A stretch of 64,000 nt of DNA from the NCBI RefSeq assembly GCF_035582795.1, contig NC_134369.1, forward strand, positions 59,892,001 to 59,956,000. Reading direction: 5' to 3'. Shown in pieces: positions 39,001-49,820 of the stretch; position 1 is the stretch's first letter, and the number at the start of each line of letters is the position of its first letter. Below the pieces are notes generated by a model. It did not search any database and was not told the DNA's origin. It saw nothing but the letters and a program-made list of their open reading frames with translations. Source of the stretch: Mycteria americana (lineage: Eukaryota > Chordata > Aves > Ciconiiformes > Ciconiidae). The translations under genes and the position numbers were made by a program.

Positions 39001-40101
39001 ATTAATATGCTATCAATGCAACTCTGCTTAGCAAAGTGGAAGATTAAACATTGTTGTTGGTCATCCAAAGTAGATGGCCATTTTTCCTTCTTCACCAGCC
39101 AACCCTTGCTACTTTCTACAAATCTAAAAATACTATTCCAGCAAGCAAAGTTCCTTGAGGAAAGAAATTCATCCATACACAGCTCAGCTTCCTGTTGAGA
39201 CCCACTTTATTTGGAGAAGGCATCTTCCAAAGAAAAGATTATCCAGTTGTGAGATCATAGATACATATACAACAGCCTCCAAACATTAAGACATACCAGG
39301 AATATCCAAACCCAGACAGTATTACCCTCCACAGTGAGCAGTAGTAGTTATAGAAGTGCTGCTGGCTTAGAGAGGTTAGCAATGGAGTACCACAAAAAGA
39401 CTGTTGAAATGTATTAGTCTCATCAAGTTCCTGAATCGTAGCAGCTCTAGCCATGCCACCTGGAAGCTCACAGACCACCCAGATGCCACCGCCTGTACAA
39501 GGCAATGGAGCATTGACACAGAAGGTTGTGAACCTATTTTGAAAAGTCAGTTTTGTTTACGTAAAAAAAACCCTGAAGAACTGGACAAATAGGTCACAGG
39601 CTTTTAGATACACACCAGTAGCTATTTTCTAGTAACATGTTCAACAAAAACTACCTATGCAGATGCATTAAAGAAATGCTTTTGGATCAGGGGTTCAATT
39701 GGTAGAACTTAATAAATTAACATGTAAATAGGTGCAGGGCATCAGCAAAGGCTGGAAGATCTGAACATTTTATCACTGGTTTTGAAGAATTAAGAAGCCC
39801 AACTTTGTGAACATTGATATCAACCTCTATTCCATTCCATCAATAGTCAATGGAAGAGCATATTGGCAACAATTCATTACATCCCAGTGAAAGTCTGGAA
39901 AACCAATTTTAAAACCAGAATAAGGTGTAGTGTCTATCAAAGCAGTAAAACAGAACTTTTTTCACAAACACTGAAATGCTGCCTATACAGGTATTAAAAA
40001 TGTAGCAAAAATAATCCATATGCCTAAACAGAACACTTTTACCTTTTGAAAGTTTTCAAAATGATAAATCATAGTCTTGTATTTTTAAAAAAAAAAGTAG
40101 C

Positions 40102-40135
40102 ATCAAATGCTCTAACAAATCAAATGCTCCAACAA
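40102..40135. repeat. 17-base tandem duplication
   Basis: ATCAAATGCTCTAACAA is followed at once by the same unit with one T-to-C change, about 210 bases left of the nested CR1 block. Confidence 0.95.
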
Positions 40136-40344
40136 ATCTTATATGGCTTCCCAGAACTAGAGATTTGATACAAGAAGATAACTCAGTATTTGCTAACTTG
40201 GGCGTCTATTCTTGGTTTCACAAAATATGCTCTAGTGGCCTGCTACGTTCACCTCTTCTAAGAGCTTGCTATTGAAAACTGAAGGATGAAAAGAAAGATA
40301 TTCTGCTACTACTCCATCATTTTTAAGAACTGTAAAGAGGTGAT

Positions 40345-40848
40345 ACTTTCAATGATCACCTCCTCCAAGCTCAGGAATGGTCCATCCCTACGTGCAGGAT
40401 GTTAAGCAAAGGTGGCAGAAGGCCTGCATGAATGAACAAGATACTCCTGACAAAACTCAAAGAAACAGAAGAGGTGGAAGCAGGGCCAGGTGACCCAGAA
40501 GGAAGCAAGACACTGTTTGAGCATGACAGGGATGGGGTTAGGAAACCCAAAGCCCACTTGGAGTTGAATCTGGCAAGGCACATGAAGTACAACAACACAG
40601 ACAGTAAGAACGGCTTCTACAGGTGCATCAGGAGCTAAAGGAAGGTAAGACTAGGCAAGGTGTGAGCCTGCTGCTGAATGGGGCAGGGGACCTGGTGACA
40701 AAGGCCACAGAAAAAAGACTTCGGTACTCTATGCCTTCTCCACTGATAAGACCTGCCTTCAGGAATCCCAGGCCCTGAGACCTAGTGTAAGGAAGACCTA
40801 TGCTCAGTGAAAGAGGATCAGGAAAAGAAACATTTAAACAAACTTTAA
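40345..40848 (+). mobile_element. CR1 LINE, left half of an interrupted plus-strand copy
   Basis: From CTCCAAGCTCAGGAATGG onward the plus strand matches the CR1 ORF2 region before the reverse-transcriptase core: VRKPKAHLELNLARHMK-like, NGFYRCI-like, LLNGAGDLVT-like and a sequence close to the DQxREHLNKL segment at its right end. It is broken off at about 40848 by the minus-strand CR1 that follows. Confidence 0.8.
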
Positions 40849-40859
40849 AAAAAACCCCC

Positions 40860-41364
40860 AACAACTCGCAGAATCTCACATTGGAAGGGACTACTGGAGG
40901 TCGACTTGTCCTACCCTCCTGCTCAAGCAGGGCCACCTAGAGCCAGCTGCCCAGGATCGTGTCCAGATGGCTTTTGAATATATCAAAGAATGGAGACTCG
41001 GACACCAGCCAGTGCTCAGTCACCTTCACAGTAAAAAAGTGTTTCCTGATGTTCAGAGGAAACCTCCTCTGTTTCAGTTTGTGCTTGTTGCTTCTTGTCC
41101 TGTCACTGGGCACCACTGAGAAGAACCTGGCTCTGCCTTCTTTGCATCCTCCCTTCAGGTATTTATACATACTGAGGAGATCCTGCTGAGCCTTCTTTAG
41201 GCTGAACAGTCCCAGCTCTCTCAACCTTTCTTCATATGAAGAAAGTCCCATAATCATCTTAGTGGTCCTCCACCAGACTCTCCAGTATCTCCATCTCTCT
41301 TGTACTGGGGAGCCCAGAACTGGGACAGTACTCCAGGTGTGGCCTCGCCAGTGCCGAGCGGAGG
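40860..41364 (-). mobile_element. CR1 LINE 3' fragment inserted into an older CR1
   Basis: A minus-strand CR1 3' piece of about 0.5 kb. Late ORF2 is readable ([71 protein letters not shown]) followed by the 3' untranslated region. The 5' truncation near 41364 is typical for target-primed reverse transcription. It is less decayed than its host element. Confidence 0.88.
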
Positions 41365-41765
41365 GAAGCTGTTGAAGCAAGTAAACTTGGAAACCATTCC
41401 CAAATGTATGAAGGGCAAGGTGATTGGGAACAGTCAGCATGGATTTATGAAGGGGAAATCATGCCTGACCAACCTTGTAACCTTGAACAGCATCCACTAC
41501 TCTCTGATCACCTCTACTTTAGTAAGGCTTTTGACACTGTCTACCATCACATCCTCATAGACAAGCTGATGAAGTACCAACTAAATAAGCAGACAATAAG
41601 GTGGACTGAAAACTGGCTGCACTGCTGGGTTCAAGAGGTTGTGATGAATGGCATGAAGTCCAGCTAGAGGCCAGTCGCAGTGGTGTACCCCAGGGATTAA
41701 TAGTGGGACCAACACTGTTTACCATCTTCACTGATGACGTGGACAATGGGACAGAGTATACATAC
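41365..41765 (+). mobile_element. CR1 LINE, right half of the interrupted plus-strand copy
   Basis: The plus strand resumes in the reverse-transcriptase domain: VIGNSQHGFMKGKSCLTNLV, then FSKAFDTVYHHILIDKLMKY and RWTENWLHC, and a frame-shifted GVPQG-like and [13 protein letters not shown] stretch up to about 41765, after which similarity is lost. Compared with the CR1 layout, about 0.2 kb is missing between this and the left half. Confidence 0.82.
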
Positions 41766-44700
41766 AGATGCGCAAATTACGTAAGTGCAGACACTAAGAC
41801 ACTGTTCACTTTAATTACTTAGAAGCAAATCTGCAAAACTAGATCTTTCAGAAGTCCTTGTCAGAAATATTTCAATACAAAAGTTCTTAAACCCAAAAGC
41901 TCCTTCTCTCAGTACTCAAAGTTATTATGCGGCTACATCTATAAACTTTGTCATCAAGTAAAGATAACCAAATGGCTCCAAGAGTGGCCACAAAGACAAT
42001 TAATCCAACCACCCAGAAGGCCCAGTAGGGGCAGGAAACAGCCTACAACTCATGCTTTATTGCCACCATCCCTTCCCTGCAAACTAACTCATACTCCCTT
42101 AAATCATCATCAGCGTGGGCACACTGAGCAAGACCCAGCATATGGGAGGTACTGGACCATTAACGCAGGTTCCATGGAAGTGGAAACCCACACACTACAT
42201 CCTCTTCCCACTCCACTAAAACAATACTGTGTGAAAACTTTGGGTGCTAGTGCTATAAAGCATTAAAGACAAAGGAAGATTCTGCTATTGCTATTGACTA
42301 CTTGCTAAGAAATACAAGCAGCATTTGCAATGTAAGAGACTTAGTTTTATTGAGAGTTGCATAATTCCATAGCTGTATATCATATCCCAAAATATATATA
42401 AAAAGCAAAACCTAAAAATTGATCCACATGCAAAAGGCTAGAATCAGAATGCTGACACAAGAGCCCCAGAGATGGACTCCCCTCCTTTTCAGTGCAGGTT
42501 GATCACACTCTTAACAGAAACAACTGAAAAGCAATGTATTAGAACTGATACACTTTGCAGCCCATCCTAAGCTACAAAGACAATTTTGGCCTAAATTAAT
42601 ACCCTGGCTGAAAACCATGGTGGTTCAAGCACTGCTGTTCAGGCACTTCCAGGACAGGTCAGCCAATTCCTTCAGAGATATTGGGAAGGCATCCAAGAAT
42701 GAAATAAAACAGGAAGTAGATACTAATCTGTCATTCCCTAATATATAGCAGCCTTTTACTTTGGGCTCAAAAAATCTTTCTGAAAAGTAAAAGAAATCTC
42801 TCAAATTAAAAGCTATATTCTATTTTGATTCTTAATAGGATATTAGCAGCTATAGTCCCAGAAACATGCCTTCTGCTTCGTGTCTGCCTTATGTATTGCT
42901 TAGATGTGGCCAGCTTCAGAGTATGCAAACACCTGTTCGCATGTACTCACTGGAGATAAAACTGATCTCAAGCACAGCCATTCACATATCGGCATGCTTC
43001 AGCCAGGGTAGAAAGACAGGTGGAATCCTCCCTGCAGCTGACAGGTCTGCTGCTCTAGCCTGGTAACAGATCCCAGAATTGAAATGCAAGGCTTCAGTGC
43101 TAATTCTTCCTTACTTCAAAGAAAGAAAAAGCATTAGCAGACTTGCTGAACAGTATGGGAAGTGGTAAAGGACAGACAGGGATAGATGGAGCAACTGGAA
43201 TAGTCATTTGGCGGAAGAGATGCAGGCACAAGCCAATGTAGGGCAGAGTAGCTAAAAACAGAAAAAGGGAGCAAAGAAGGTTACAGCAGAGGAAGGGCAA
43301 GAGCAAGAATGCAAAGCAGTGTTAAAACTTGGGCACTGAACTTGCCTTTTAATTACTACAGCACAAGCCTCTTCAAAGTCTAGCTCCAAATACCTAAGAC
43401 TAAAGCCAGACAACACTAACAGGGCATTTTTATGGTACGATGAAGAACTCCTAGTGTACTTTATTTAGATTTGAGAGGTCCTTTCTCATATTTTACACTT
43501 AGTAGCCTTGGTTAAAACATTATTAAACACCTAAAGCCAGGCCTAGGAAGCTGAAGTGTCTCTAATAAGTTAGCTGGCAAAGGATGGCCAGAATTAAATT
43601 AATAATCCCCTGTTTGCTATAAGAAGCTGTACCATCACAGGTTTGCCAACACTAGCACAGGTCTACAGCATCTGGAGGGGATGAACCACTGTTGTATACA
43701 CTGCATGCATCTATCATGCAAAGAAAAAATTTTATTAATCCCATTTTGGTTTCAGGTTAAGGAAAGAATGATGGTATATAAATATTACTGTGATACTGGG
43801 AAGAGGCCATTCTGGGGAATAATATCAAAAGAAGTTACTAAAATCAACTAAATGTTTATTTGATGTACTTACAAAAAACACCAACAAATTTAGCTGATTG
43901 TTGGAAAGCAACTTCCAAAGACATTTAGTCTCATAATTAGAATCAAAGGGAACAGGTCTTGACAAAATACTGACTTGGGATGCTCAAGATACTCCCAGAT
44001 CTACTAAAAAAAGTAAGTACTGTCAGTTTGACATTATTCTCTCCCCTGCCCCCCGCAGTTGAACCTAGTTAGATACTAAGTACAAGACTGCCTCATAAAT
44101 TAAATATAAACTTCTGGTAAGAAATTATTAATTTGAAGGTAACACAAAATGCTAAAGGGCAAAGAAAAATGGCTATGTCCAAGACACAACATCACAAAGA
44201 AAAGTACGCATTTCATAATTACTATCACTTATCAGCTTGCTAATTCTGAACTATTATATTAATTACTACAGGATTGTCCCTATGTTCCCCCACCTTCCAT
44301 TAAAGTTTTCTGAGGCAGAAGGGGTGCTTCTTACTATAAACGCCTCACTGATCTTCTAGGGAAGATAGCTTACTAACTGCCTGCCAGGAAACAACTCAAG
44401 CTCTTTCTTAATGATTAATAACCCCCTTGCCTCTCTTTGAACCAGCTTCTCAGACAACTATTTGACCAGAAAAGAAAAAAATATTTACTCTTTGCAGAAA
44501 AGCAGCAATAAATGGACTGTTAGACTCTACCACTTTGCCAACCTACTTTTGTCATTTCATTTCTTTGCTTGAGTTCAGCTCCTCCTGAAGACTCCCACAA
44601 ACTTTTTGTTCCAAATTCCTTTTGCGCAGAATTAATTAAAAAAACCAAAGTACTGTTTTTATTTGCATGTTTCTAAACATGTTCTTCATTTAGGAAATAT

Positions 44701-46823
44701 TAACCTCACTTTATAAAATATAACTCCTAATTGACCATGAAGCAAGTCACTCTGACTTCAGTCATCAGCATGGACAGACCTAACAGAACAGCCCAGGCCT
44801 CCAAAAACACTCGGTGCTTAAGCCACAGGCATTGTGATGTGTCCTTTAACAAGCACTGAACACTACAACATTCTGGTAGTAAAGATACAGATCCCCCGAG
44901 ATCTCCAATACCCTTAAACTGCCTCTTTCTTTCAAAGAGCAACCACTAGAACACTCATTTGCTGAAAACTACCCAATACATCAGTTTAACTGTATAATCA
45001 GCACCACTATGATAAAGTATGTAATACTTTAGGTACAGTAGATATGTCTAAGTTCATTATATTTATTACAATGAAAATATCATCAAGATGTACACTTTTC
45101 CATGCAGAGAGGCATAATAATATGGCTTATTTTTAAGTTACATACAATATTGAAATTAGAAGTCTCTTTCAAGACTCAGATCTGACTCCAGCTACAGATC
45201 AGGCCATCTCTAACTGGCACCAGTAACATACAGATTACAAATGATTTCAGGGGTTGTGGCATTTCTTCCCCCAACACCCTAAATCTATTTCTAGGTACAC
45301 CATGCCAAGGATGTATTTTCAACTGTACTTCAACATATTTTTCAATCCAGCTTGCTGAACATAACTGAAAGCTCTATTAAAGCGCAAGCTGGCACGCTTG
45401 AATCTCTACCATATTAGATTACTTAACTGAGCAAAAATATCTGGAAACACCCCCACCTTTGTGCCCATCACACCATTCCCTCCAACAACTTGTACGCTGG
45501 CTTACTATTTTGCACCAGAAACAGATGCCCCACATGCAGAATGCTATAACTGGTTACTCACCTACAAAATACTAAGTTTCACTTTATAGTTACAAGCTTA
45601 CAACAACTGAAAGCAGAAAACACTTGTGAGACATTAAGCTAATGTTAGTAGCAATTGTCACAGAACAAAGCTGTCACCTGAAGAGAGAGGTGGTTACGTT
45701 ACATGCTCTTAGAAGGGACAAAGGCAATTTGCTTTCAACTTTCTCTCATGAGCAAGCTTAGGTTCCAAGGACAAGTCCATCCAAAAGGGCAGATACCAAG
45801 CTTGGGAGAAGAGCAGCCTTGAACTAAGCTGTGAGGGACAACTTCCAAAAGGAAGAACAGAGCTTGTCCTGACAGCTAAATATGTAAAACCCCAAATGCC
45901 ACTAATTCAAAATTTAGGAAGTTGCTAAGAATTAACGACAAATGCAAAGCACAGCCTCAGCTTAAGCAACTCTAAGCAAGTGTTGCTGAGTAAGAAGGAA
46001 GATGAGGAAGGGTTCACAAGAAGTTCCGTCTCAGCAGCTGCTGTAGTAACAGGGGGAGGCTGAAACACCTAGACTGTTTCAGGAGTAACACCCCTGTAGA
46101 TAAACAGTTTAAATGATTTATTCTCATTTTAAGCCCCACCTTTTTCCCTCCAAAGGTTTAATCCCTTTACTAAAGCAGGTTGAAGGCTGGGTGAGAAGAG
46201 TAAAGAAACCAGAGCACTCTCTTCCTGCCGGAGGAGGACTCTGAGGAGCCACATACCAGCAGAAACGCTCCTGGGCCAGACCCCGAGAGCTGGAGGTACG
46301 GAAGGCTCTCTGGAAAGCTGAAGGAGTAGGAAGTATTCAAAACGTGTCACACATAAAAAAAGGCATTACATCACGGGGAAAGCAGTTTTAAGCCATTTGT
46401 TTTGCTCTGGCTTCTGATCAGCCTCTCGGGGGGGATGGGACAAGGGAAACGAGCGTGAAGACGCGAATGTCACCGCCTCGCTCGCTTTAAACCCGCGCGG
46501 ACCGGGCCGAAACGAGACCGACCCGCCCACGGCGGAGCAGCGGAGCGAGCCGGCGCTAGGCCGAGGAGCGCACGCCAGCCGCCTCCGGCGACTCGGCGGG
46601 AGAGCGAAGCGCCGCGGCGAGTGGGCGCCGGCAGCCGGCCCCGCGCTGCCCCCGCCAGCGGCACGGCGGCTGCGGCTCCCCGGGGGAAGGGCGGGGGGCG
46701 GTGCTGGGCGGGCGCAGCCCCGCACGCGGAGGGGCGTGGTGCGTGGGCGCCCCGCGCGTGGGGTAACGGCCGCCCGGCCCGCCGCGGCCGCCAGGCGGGG
46801 GAGGAGGCCGGGGCCGGCGCCGC

Positions 46824-46843
46824 GGGGGGGGGGGGGGGGGGGG
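46824..46843. repeat. G20 homopolymer in the CpG island
   Basis: Twenty G in a row on the plus strand, inside SETD3 intron 1 and close to exon 1. On the transcribed pre-mRNA this would read as C20. The length may be inexact. Confidence 0.9.
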
Positions 46844-47077
46844 AGGAAGGCGGGGGCGGCGAGGCCTGGGCCCGCGGAGCGCGTCCCGGGGCGGCGGGGG
46901 CGTCCGGAAAGAGCGGCGCCTCCTCGCGGGAAGGGAGGCGGCGGGGCCGGCCGCGGTGGGGCCCCCCGGGAGGGCTGAAGGGAAGGGGCCCGGGCCCCGC
47001 CGGGGCGGGGGGGGGGCCTGGCCCAGGGGCAACCGGCTGGGGCGGGAGAGGGGGCCTCGGGCAAGGCCCCGCCTTAC

Positions 47078-47300
47078 CTCCCGCGCGGCGGCAGCTCCTG
47101 CCTCGCCTGAGGGAGCGGCGCGGAGCCCGAGCCCCTCGCGCCGGACGCCGCTGCCCGCGGGTGGGGAGGCGGCGGCCGAGCTCGCCCCAGCCCCGCACTC
47201 CCGGCTCGGCCCCGCCCCCTCCCTCGCCCCGGCGTCGCCACTGGCCCAGCCGGAAGGCCCCACCCACTCCGGGACCCGTGGCAGCCAATCCCCAGCGACC
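47078..47300 (-). other. SETD3: SETD3 exon 1, non-coding 5' UTR (start estimated)
   Basis: The first coding exon (exon 2) has a clear acceptor seven bases before its ATG, so a non-coding upstream exon must exist. On the minus strand a strong donor (GAG followed by GTAAGG) has its exon end at 47078, inside the CpG island and in the correct position for a divergent partner of CCNK. The 3' end is therefore well supported. The transcription start is inferred only: a T-rich TTTTTTAAG motif (about 47323-47331 read on the minus strand) and a CCAAT box at 47351-47355 would place a start near 47300, but several starts are likely in such a GC-rich promoter. Confidence 0.6.
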
Positions 47301-47507
47301 ACCCCTTCGCCTTCGCTACCGGTCTTAAAAAAGGGCATGGCAGCTCCTCCATTGGCTGGGATTTAACTCATGCCTTCAGGTTTCTACTGGCTCCCACGCC
47401 TTGCAATCTTCTCCCTCCGGCTTTCTGATTGGCCTGCTCCAAGACTACGGGAGCACGTCGCCCGCCTGCTTCTCGCGCTTAGCAGCCTCTGAAGAAGACG
47501 GGATTGG
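47285..47507. promoter_or_regulatory. Four CCAAT boxes (probable NF-Y sites) between the two genes
   Basis: CCAAT reads on the plus strand at 47285-47289, and its reverse complement ATTGG at 47351-47355, 47428-47432 and 47503-47507, each inside a GATTGG, CATTGG or AGCCAATC context typical of NF-Y binding. Spacings are 66, 77 and 75 bases. They lie between the two inferred transcription starts. A GC box (GGGGGCGGGG, 47511-47520) directly follows the last one. The motifs are seen; binding is inferred. Confidence 0.75.
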
Positions 47508-47581
47508 CCGGGGGGCGGGGGTTGCCGCTTCTCGTTGGCCGATAGGCAGCAGGAGTGCCGTCCTCGCGCGCTATGCCCTTG

Positions 47582-47600
47582 TGACGCCGACGTGATGACG
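47582..47600. promoter_or_regulatory. Two CRE half-sites (TGACG) upstream of CCNK exon 1
   Basis: TGACG occurs at 47582-47586 and again at 47596-47600, fourteen bases apart, just upstream of the likely CCNK start. CREB/ATF proteins bind such half-sites. Function is inferred from position only. Confidence 0.4.
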
Positions 47601-47710
47601 CAGCGAGCGGCCTGGCCTGCTTCCCAAGATGGCGGCGCGCAGGGCGCGGAGGCTGCGCTGTCGTTAGAGGCTCCGCGCTCCGCTGGGGTTTTCTCTCCCG
47701 CGCGTGGCCT
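47600..47710 (+). other. CCNK: CCNK exon 1, non-coding 5' UTR (start estimated)
   Basis: The exon end is set by a consensus donor (GCCT then GTGAGT) at 47710/47711. The first coding exon begins with its own acceptor at 49554, so a non-coding first exon is required. The start is placed around 47600 from the YY1 motif and the end of the CCAAT array; it could differ by tens of bases. Confidence 0.65.
47626..47636 (+). promoter_or_regulatory. YY1 motif (AAGATGGCGGC) at CCNK exon 1
   Basis: A full consensus YY1 site on the plus strand. Such sites in this orientation sit typically at or just downstream of transcription starts in TATA-less promoters, so it also suggests that CCNK transcription begins close to 47590-47630. 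The ATG within the motif is followed in frame by a stop codon (at about 47665), so it would be a short upstream reading frame if included in the mRNA. Confidence 0.75.
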
Positions 47711-49553
47711 GTGAGTGCGTGGGGCCGTGGGACGCCGGTGGCCGGGGCCGCCCGCCCTCCCGGGCCGCCCGCTGGCCAGAGCAGGGGCCTGGGGAAGAGG
47801 GGCAGGGAGCGGGGAGGCCGGGGCGGGGAACGGAGCGAGCGCCTCCCCGGACACCGGCAGCCTCGTCTGCGGCGGGCGGGCGGGCGGGCCGCGTCTGGGA
47901 GGAGCTGAACCCCCCCCCCCCCCCCCGCCGGTTTGGGGGCTGTAGAGGACGGAGCCGGGCTCTCGGTCGGCTGGTTCGTCTGAGGTAGGATGTAAAAAAG
48001 GCGGGATCGAGCTCCCGAAGCCTTTTCTGTATTAATGGGTTGCATAAAAAGGGAGAAGAAAGTGTTATTATTCTTTTCGGTCGTTACAGTTTGGATCGGG
48101 GTGCTTGAGGTGGTTCGTTTAGCATGCTTTCGGGTTGATGGTTTTTATTATTGATTTTGCATTCAGAAATGCTTTCGCTGCTTATAGAAGCAGATCGCGT
48201 CTCTTCGGGCGATTTTAGTGTTAATTGGGTTTTAAACTGTTCAGAGCTTAGACAACAAAATAACTTGTAAGGCAGAAAACCCGTAACAGTTGTAAAAAAT
48301 AACGCTTTCTTGGTAAATGTGATGGGAATGTGTGGTCGTGGCATGGCGCTCTTTTGTTGGTCCTGGAAATAGTTTTAAGTAGCCATTCCCTTATTTGTGG
48401 CAGAGTTTGGATTAGTCTGACTGGTACCATTAGTTGTGAAGGTTCTTCCAAAACCAACGTGGAACAAAGACGGTTTCCTTTATTCTGAAAAAGAGAAACT
48501 TTTTGAAGTTGAGCGAGATGCTGGTTGCAGGCATGGTTTTTCTGGCAGTTCATGTGATCTTCTTCCGTTTTCAGAAGGGAAACATCTGGAAAATTAACAG
48601 CTTAAAATTAAGAGTTTTAAGTTTGGGTCTTCCTCTGACTGTTTTGCTTAGAGCAAATATATTGCATCATATGTTAATCACTATTTGTTATGGGAACCCT
48701 TGCAGGTGACTGCAGTAATTTGTGCATAGTATCTGTAGTTTATTGAATTACAGTAAGAGTAGTTTTGGGCCTGAAAGAAATAAAGACAGCAAGGCAGTCT
48801 TCATTCTGTCATTAAATTGAGGCATGGCTGAACATCAGTCATAACTCAAACACCAGAGCTTCCTGCAGAGCTTTGTGACCTAACTATATAGAGGCTAAGT
48901 GCTGGTAAACACAGGAGAGTAGCATGCTCTTTGAGTGTCATCAGTTGCCTTGTTTTGGGGATGATTTTAGATTCTACCTTACCCTACAGGCTCACATCAG
49001 TTGTCTTGATCTTGGTATGTGAAAGAACACTACTTTTGTTAGCTTTTTTTCTTCAAGTAATACAAGTACAGACCACTGTACAAAGCTTTTTGCCAAGTGG
49101 TTGCTGCTATCTTACCACCCAGGGGTATTCGGAAGACCAAGTGGGTATTTAAATTGCCATTCAGACTGACCAAATGAATGTGTTTCCCAGTTATGAATAG
49201 TGAGTTGATCCACACACACACCCCCCCCAGCTTTTCAAATCTTGCTTCTACCATCACTGGATTGTTTTTCCTTATTTTGTGGACAAAGTAGGTGAAAGTT
49301 GTTCTACTAAGAAGTAGCAGATATTGTGCATTCTTGGAGTTTCTTTATTAAACAGGTAATAACAAAGATAACCTATGTCTATTTCTTTGAATTGAATTTG
49401 CAGTATATGGGGAGGATAAGGGCAAAGTTAAATATTACTTGTCTTTGAGCGTAGAAAAAGTCCCTTCCAATGGGCACTATTCCTCTTTACTCATCTCTGA
49501 TCGGGGGGAAGTCCCCTCCGTTTTTAAAGAAGTCTTTTTGTCTTTTCTTAAAG
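47711..49553 (+). other. CCNK: CCNK intron 1
   Basis: A 1.8-kb intron that starts inside the CpG island and becomes AT-rich after about 48000. It holds the C17 run at 47910-47926 and a CA/C-rich tract at about 49213-49229. No further gene is seen. Confidence 0.85.
47910..47926. repeat. C17 homopolymer at the start of CCNK intron 1
   Basis: Seventeen C in a row, 200 bases after the exon 1 donor of CCNK. Confidence 0.9.
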
Positions 49554-49820
49554 GTTCTGAAGCAACTATCTGAAGACTTCCTTTTTGAAAACTTAAAAAG
49601 CAAGAACAATTCTGTTTTAATAAATGAAGGAGAATAAAGAAAATTCCAGCCCTTCTGTAAACTTGGCAAACCTGGACCATACAAAGCCATGTTGGTACTG
49701 GGATAAGAAAGATTTGGCACATACACCATCACAGCTAGAAGGGCTTGATCCAGCTACTGAGGCACGATACCGCAGGGAGGGGGCCAGATTCATATTCGAT
49801 GTGGGAACACGTTTAGGGCT
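49554..49820 (+). CDS. CCNK: CCNK exon 2 (first coding exon, residues 1-65)
   Basis: The exon follows the acceptor TTTTCTTAAAG and contains 70 bases of 5' UTR before the ATG at 49624. An in-frame TAA directly before the ATG excludes a longer N terminus; the start context is weak (T at -3, A at +4). It encodes [11 protein letters not shown], then the conserved [19 protein letters not shown] and the first helix of the cyclin fold ([19 protein letters not shown]). It ends with two bases of a Leu codon before an unusual donor, GTATCCTTT, which is the minor-spliceosome consensus (see findings). An in-frame reading past this donor soon meets a stop. Confidence 0.97.

Larger units (their letters stand above)
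21640..47077 (-). other. SETD3: SETD3 intron 1 (25.4 kb)
   Basis: The interval between the exon 1 donor and the exon 2 acceptor. It holds a 2.4-kb plus-strand CR1 (22210-24645), a hairpin (28746-28815), a pair of 189-bp direct repeats (34912-35100 and 35877-36064), a nested CR1 pair (40345-41765) and short tandem duplications. The stretches 24650-28740, 28820-34900, 36070-40340 and 41770-46420 show no gene, RNA gene or repeat family that I recognise. The last part, from about 46430, belongs to the CpG island. Confidence 0.85.
14436..47300 (-). other. SETD3: SETD3 gene, 5' part (exons 1-6 and introns)
   Basis: SETD3 is the actin-histidine N-methyltransferase: it transfers a methyl group from S-adenosylmethionine to His73 of actin (known for the family). 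It has an N-terminal SET domain and a C-terminal Rubisco-LSMT substrate-binding domain. In this window the gene reads right to left: a non-coding first exon in the CpG island, then coding exons 2-6 giving residues 1-225 with the phase kept at every junction. Human SETD3 is about 594 residues, so roughly 60 percent of the protein (rest of the SET domain and the LSMT domain) is missing and should lie left of position 1. All five visible coding-exon donors are GTAAGT, GTAAAT, GTGAGC, GTAAGA and GTAAGC, i.e. ordinary U2-type. The start near 47300 is an estimate; no transcript data were available. Confidence 0.95.
46430..47990. promoter_or_regulatory. CpG island spanning the SETD3 / CCNK divergent promoter
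   Basis: About 1.5 kb of dense CG dinucleotides and very high GC stands out sharply from the AT-rich surroundings. It covers both first exons: the SETD3 exon 1 donor (47078) and the CCNK exon 1 donor (47710) are only 632 bases apart on opposite strands. Several open frames of 150-270 codons on both strands here are a by-product of few AT-rich stop codons, with runs of Pro, Arg, Gly and Ala, and should not be read as genes. It holds a G20 run (46824-46843) and a C17 run (47910-47926), both prone to sequencing error. Confidence 0.93.

Noticed and set aside
46366..47366. Open frames of 232-272 codons on the minus strand and 235 codons on the plus strand in the CpG island
   Set aside because: They overlap in several frames, are dominated by Pro, Arg, Gly and Ala, cross homopolymer runs and the SETD3 exon 1 donor, and match no family. 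High GC alone explains them.
47384..48045. Open frames of 156 and 188 codons on the minus strand over CCNK exon 1
   Set aside because: Low-complexity GC-rich translations antisense to CCNK exon 1; no start, splice or family support.
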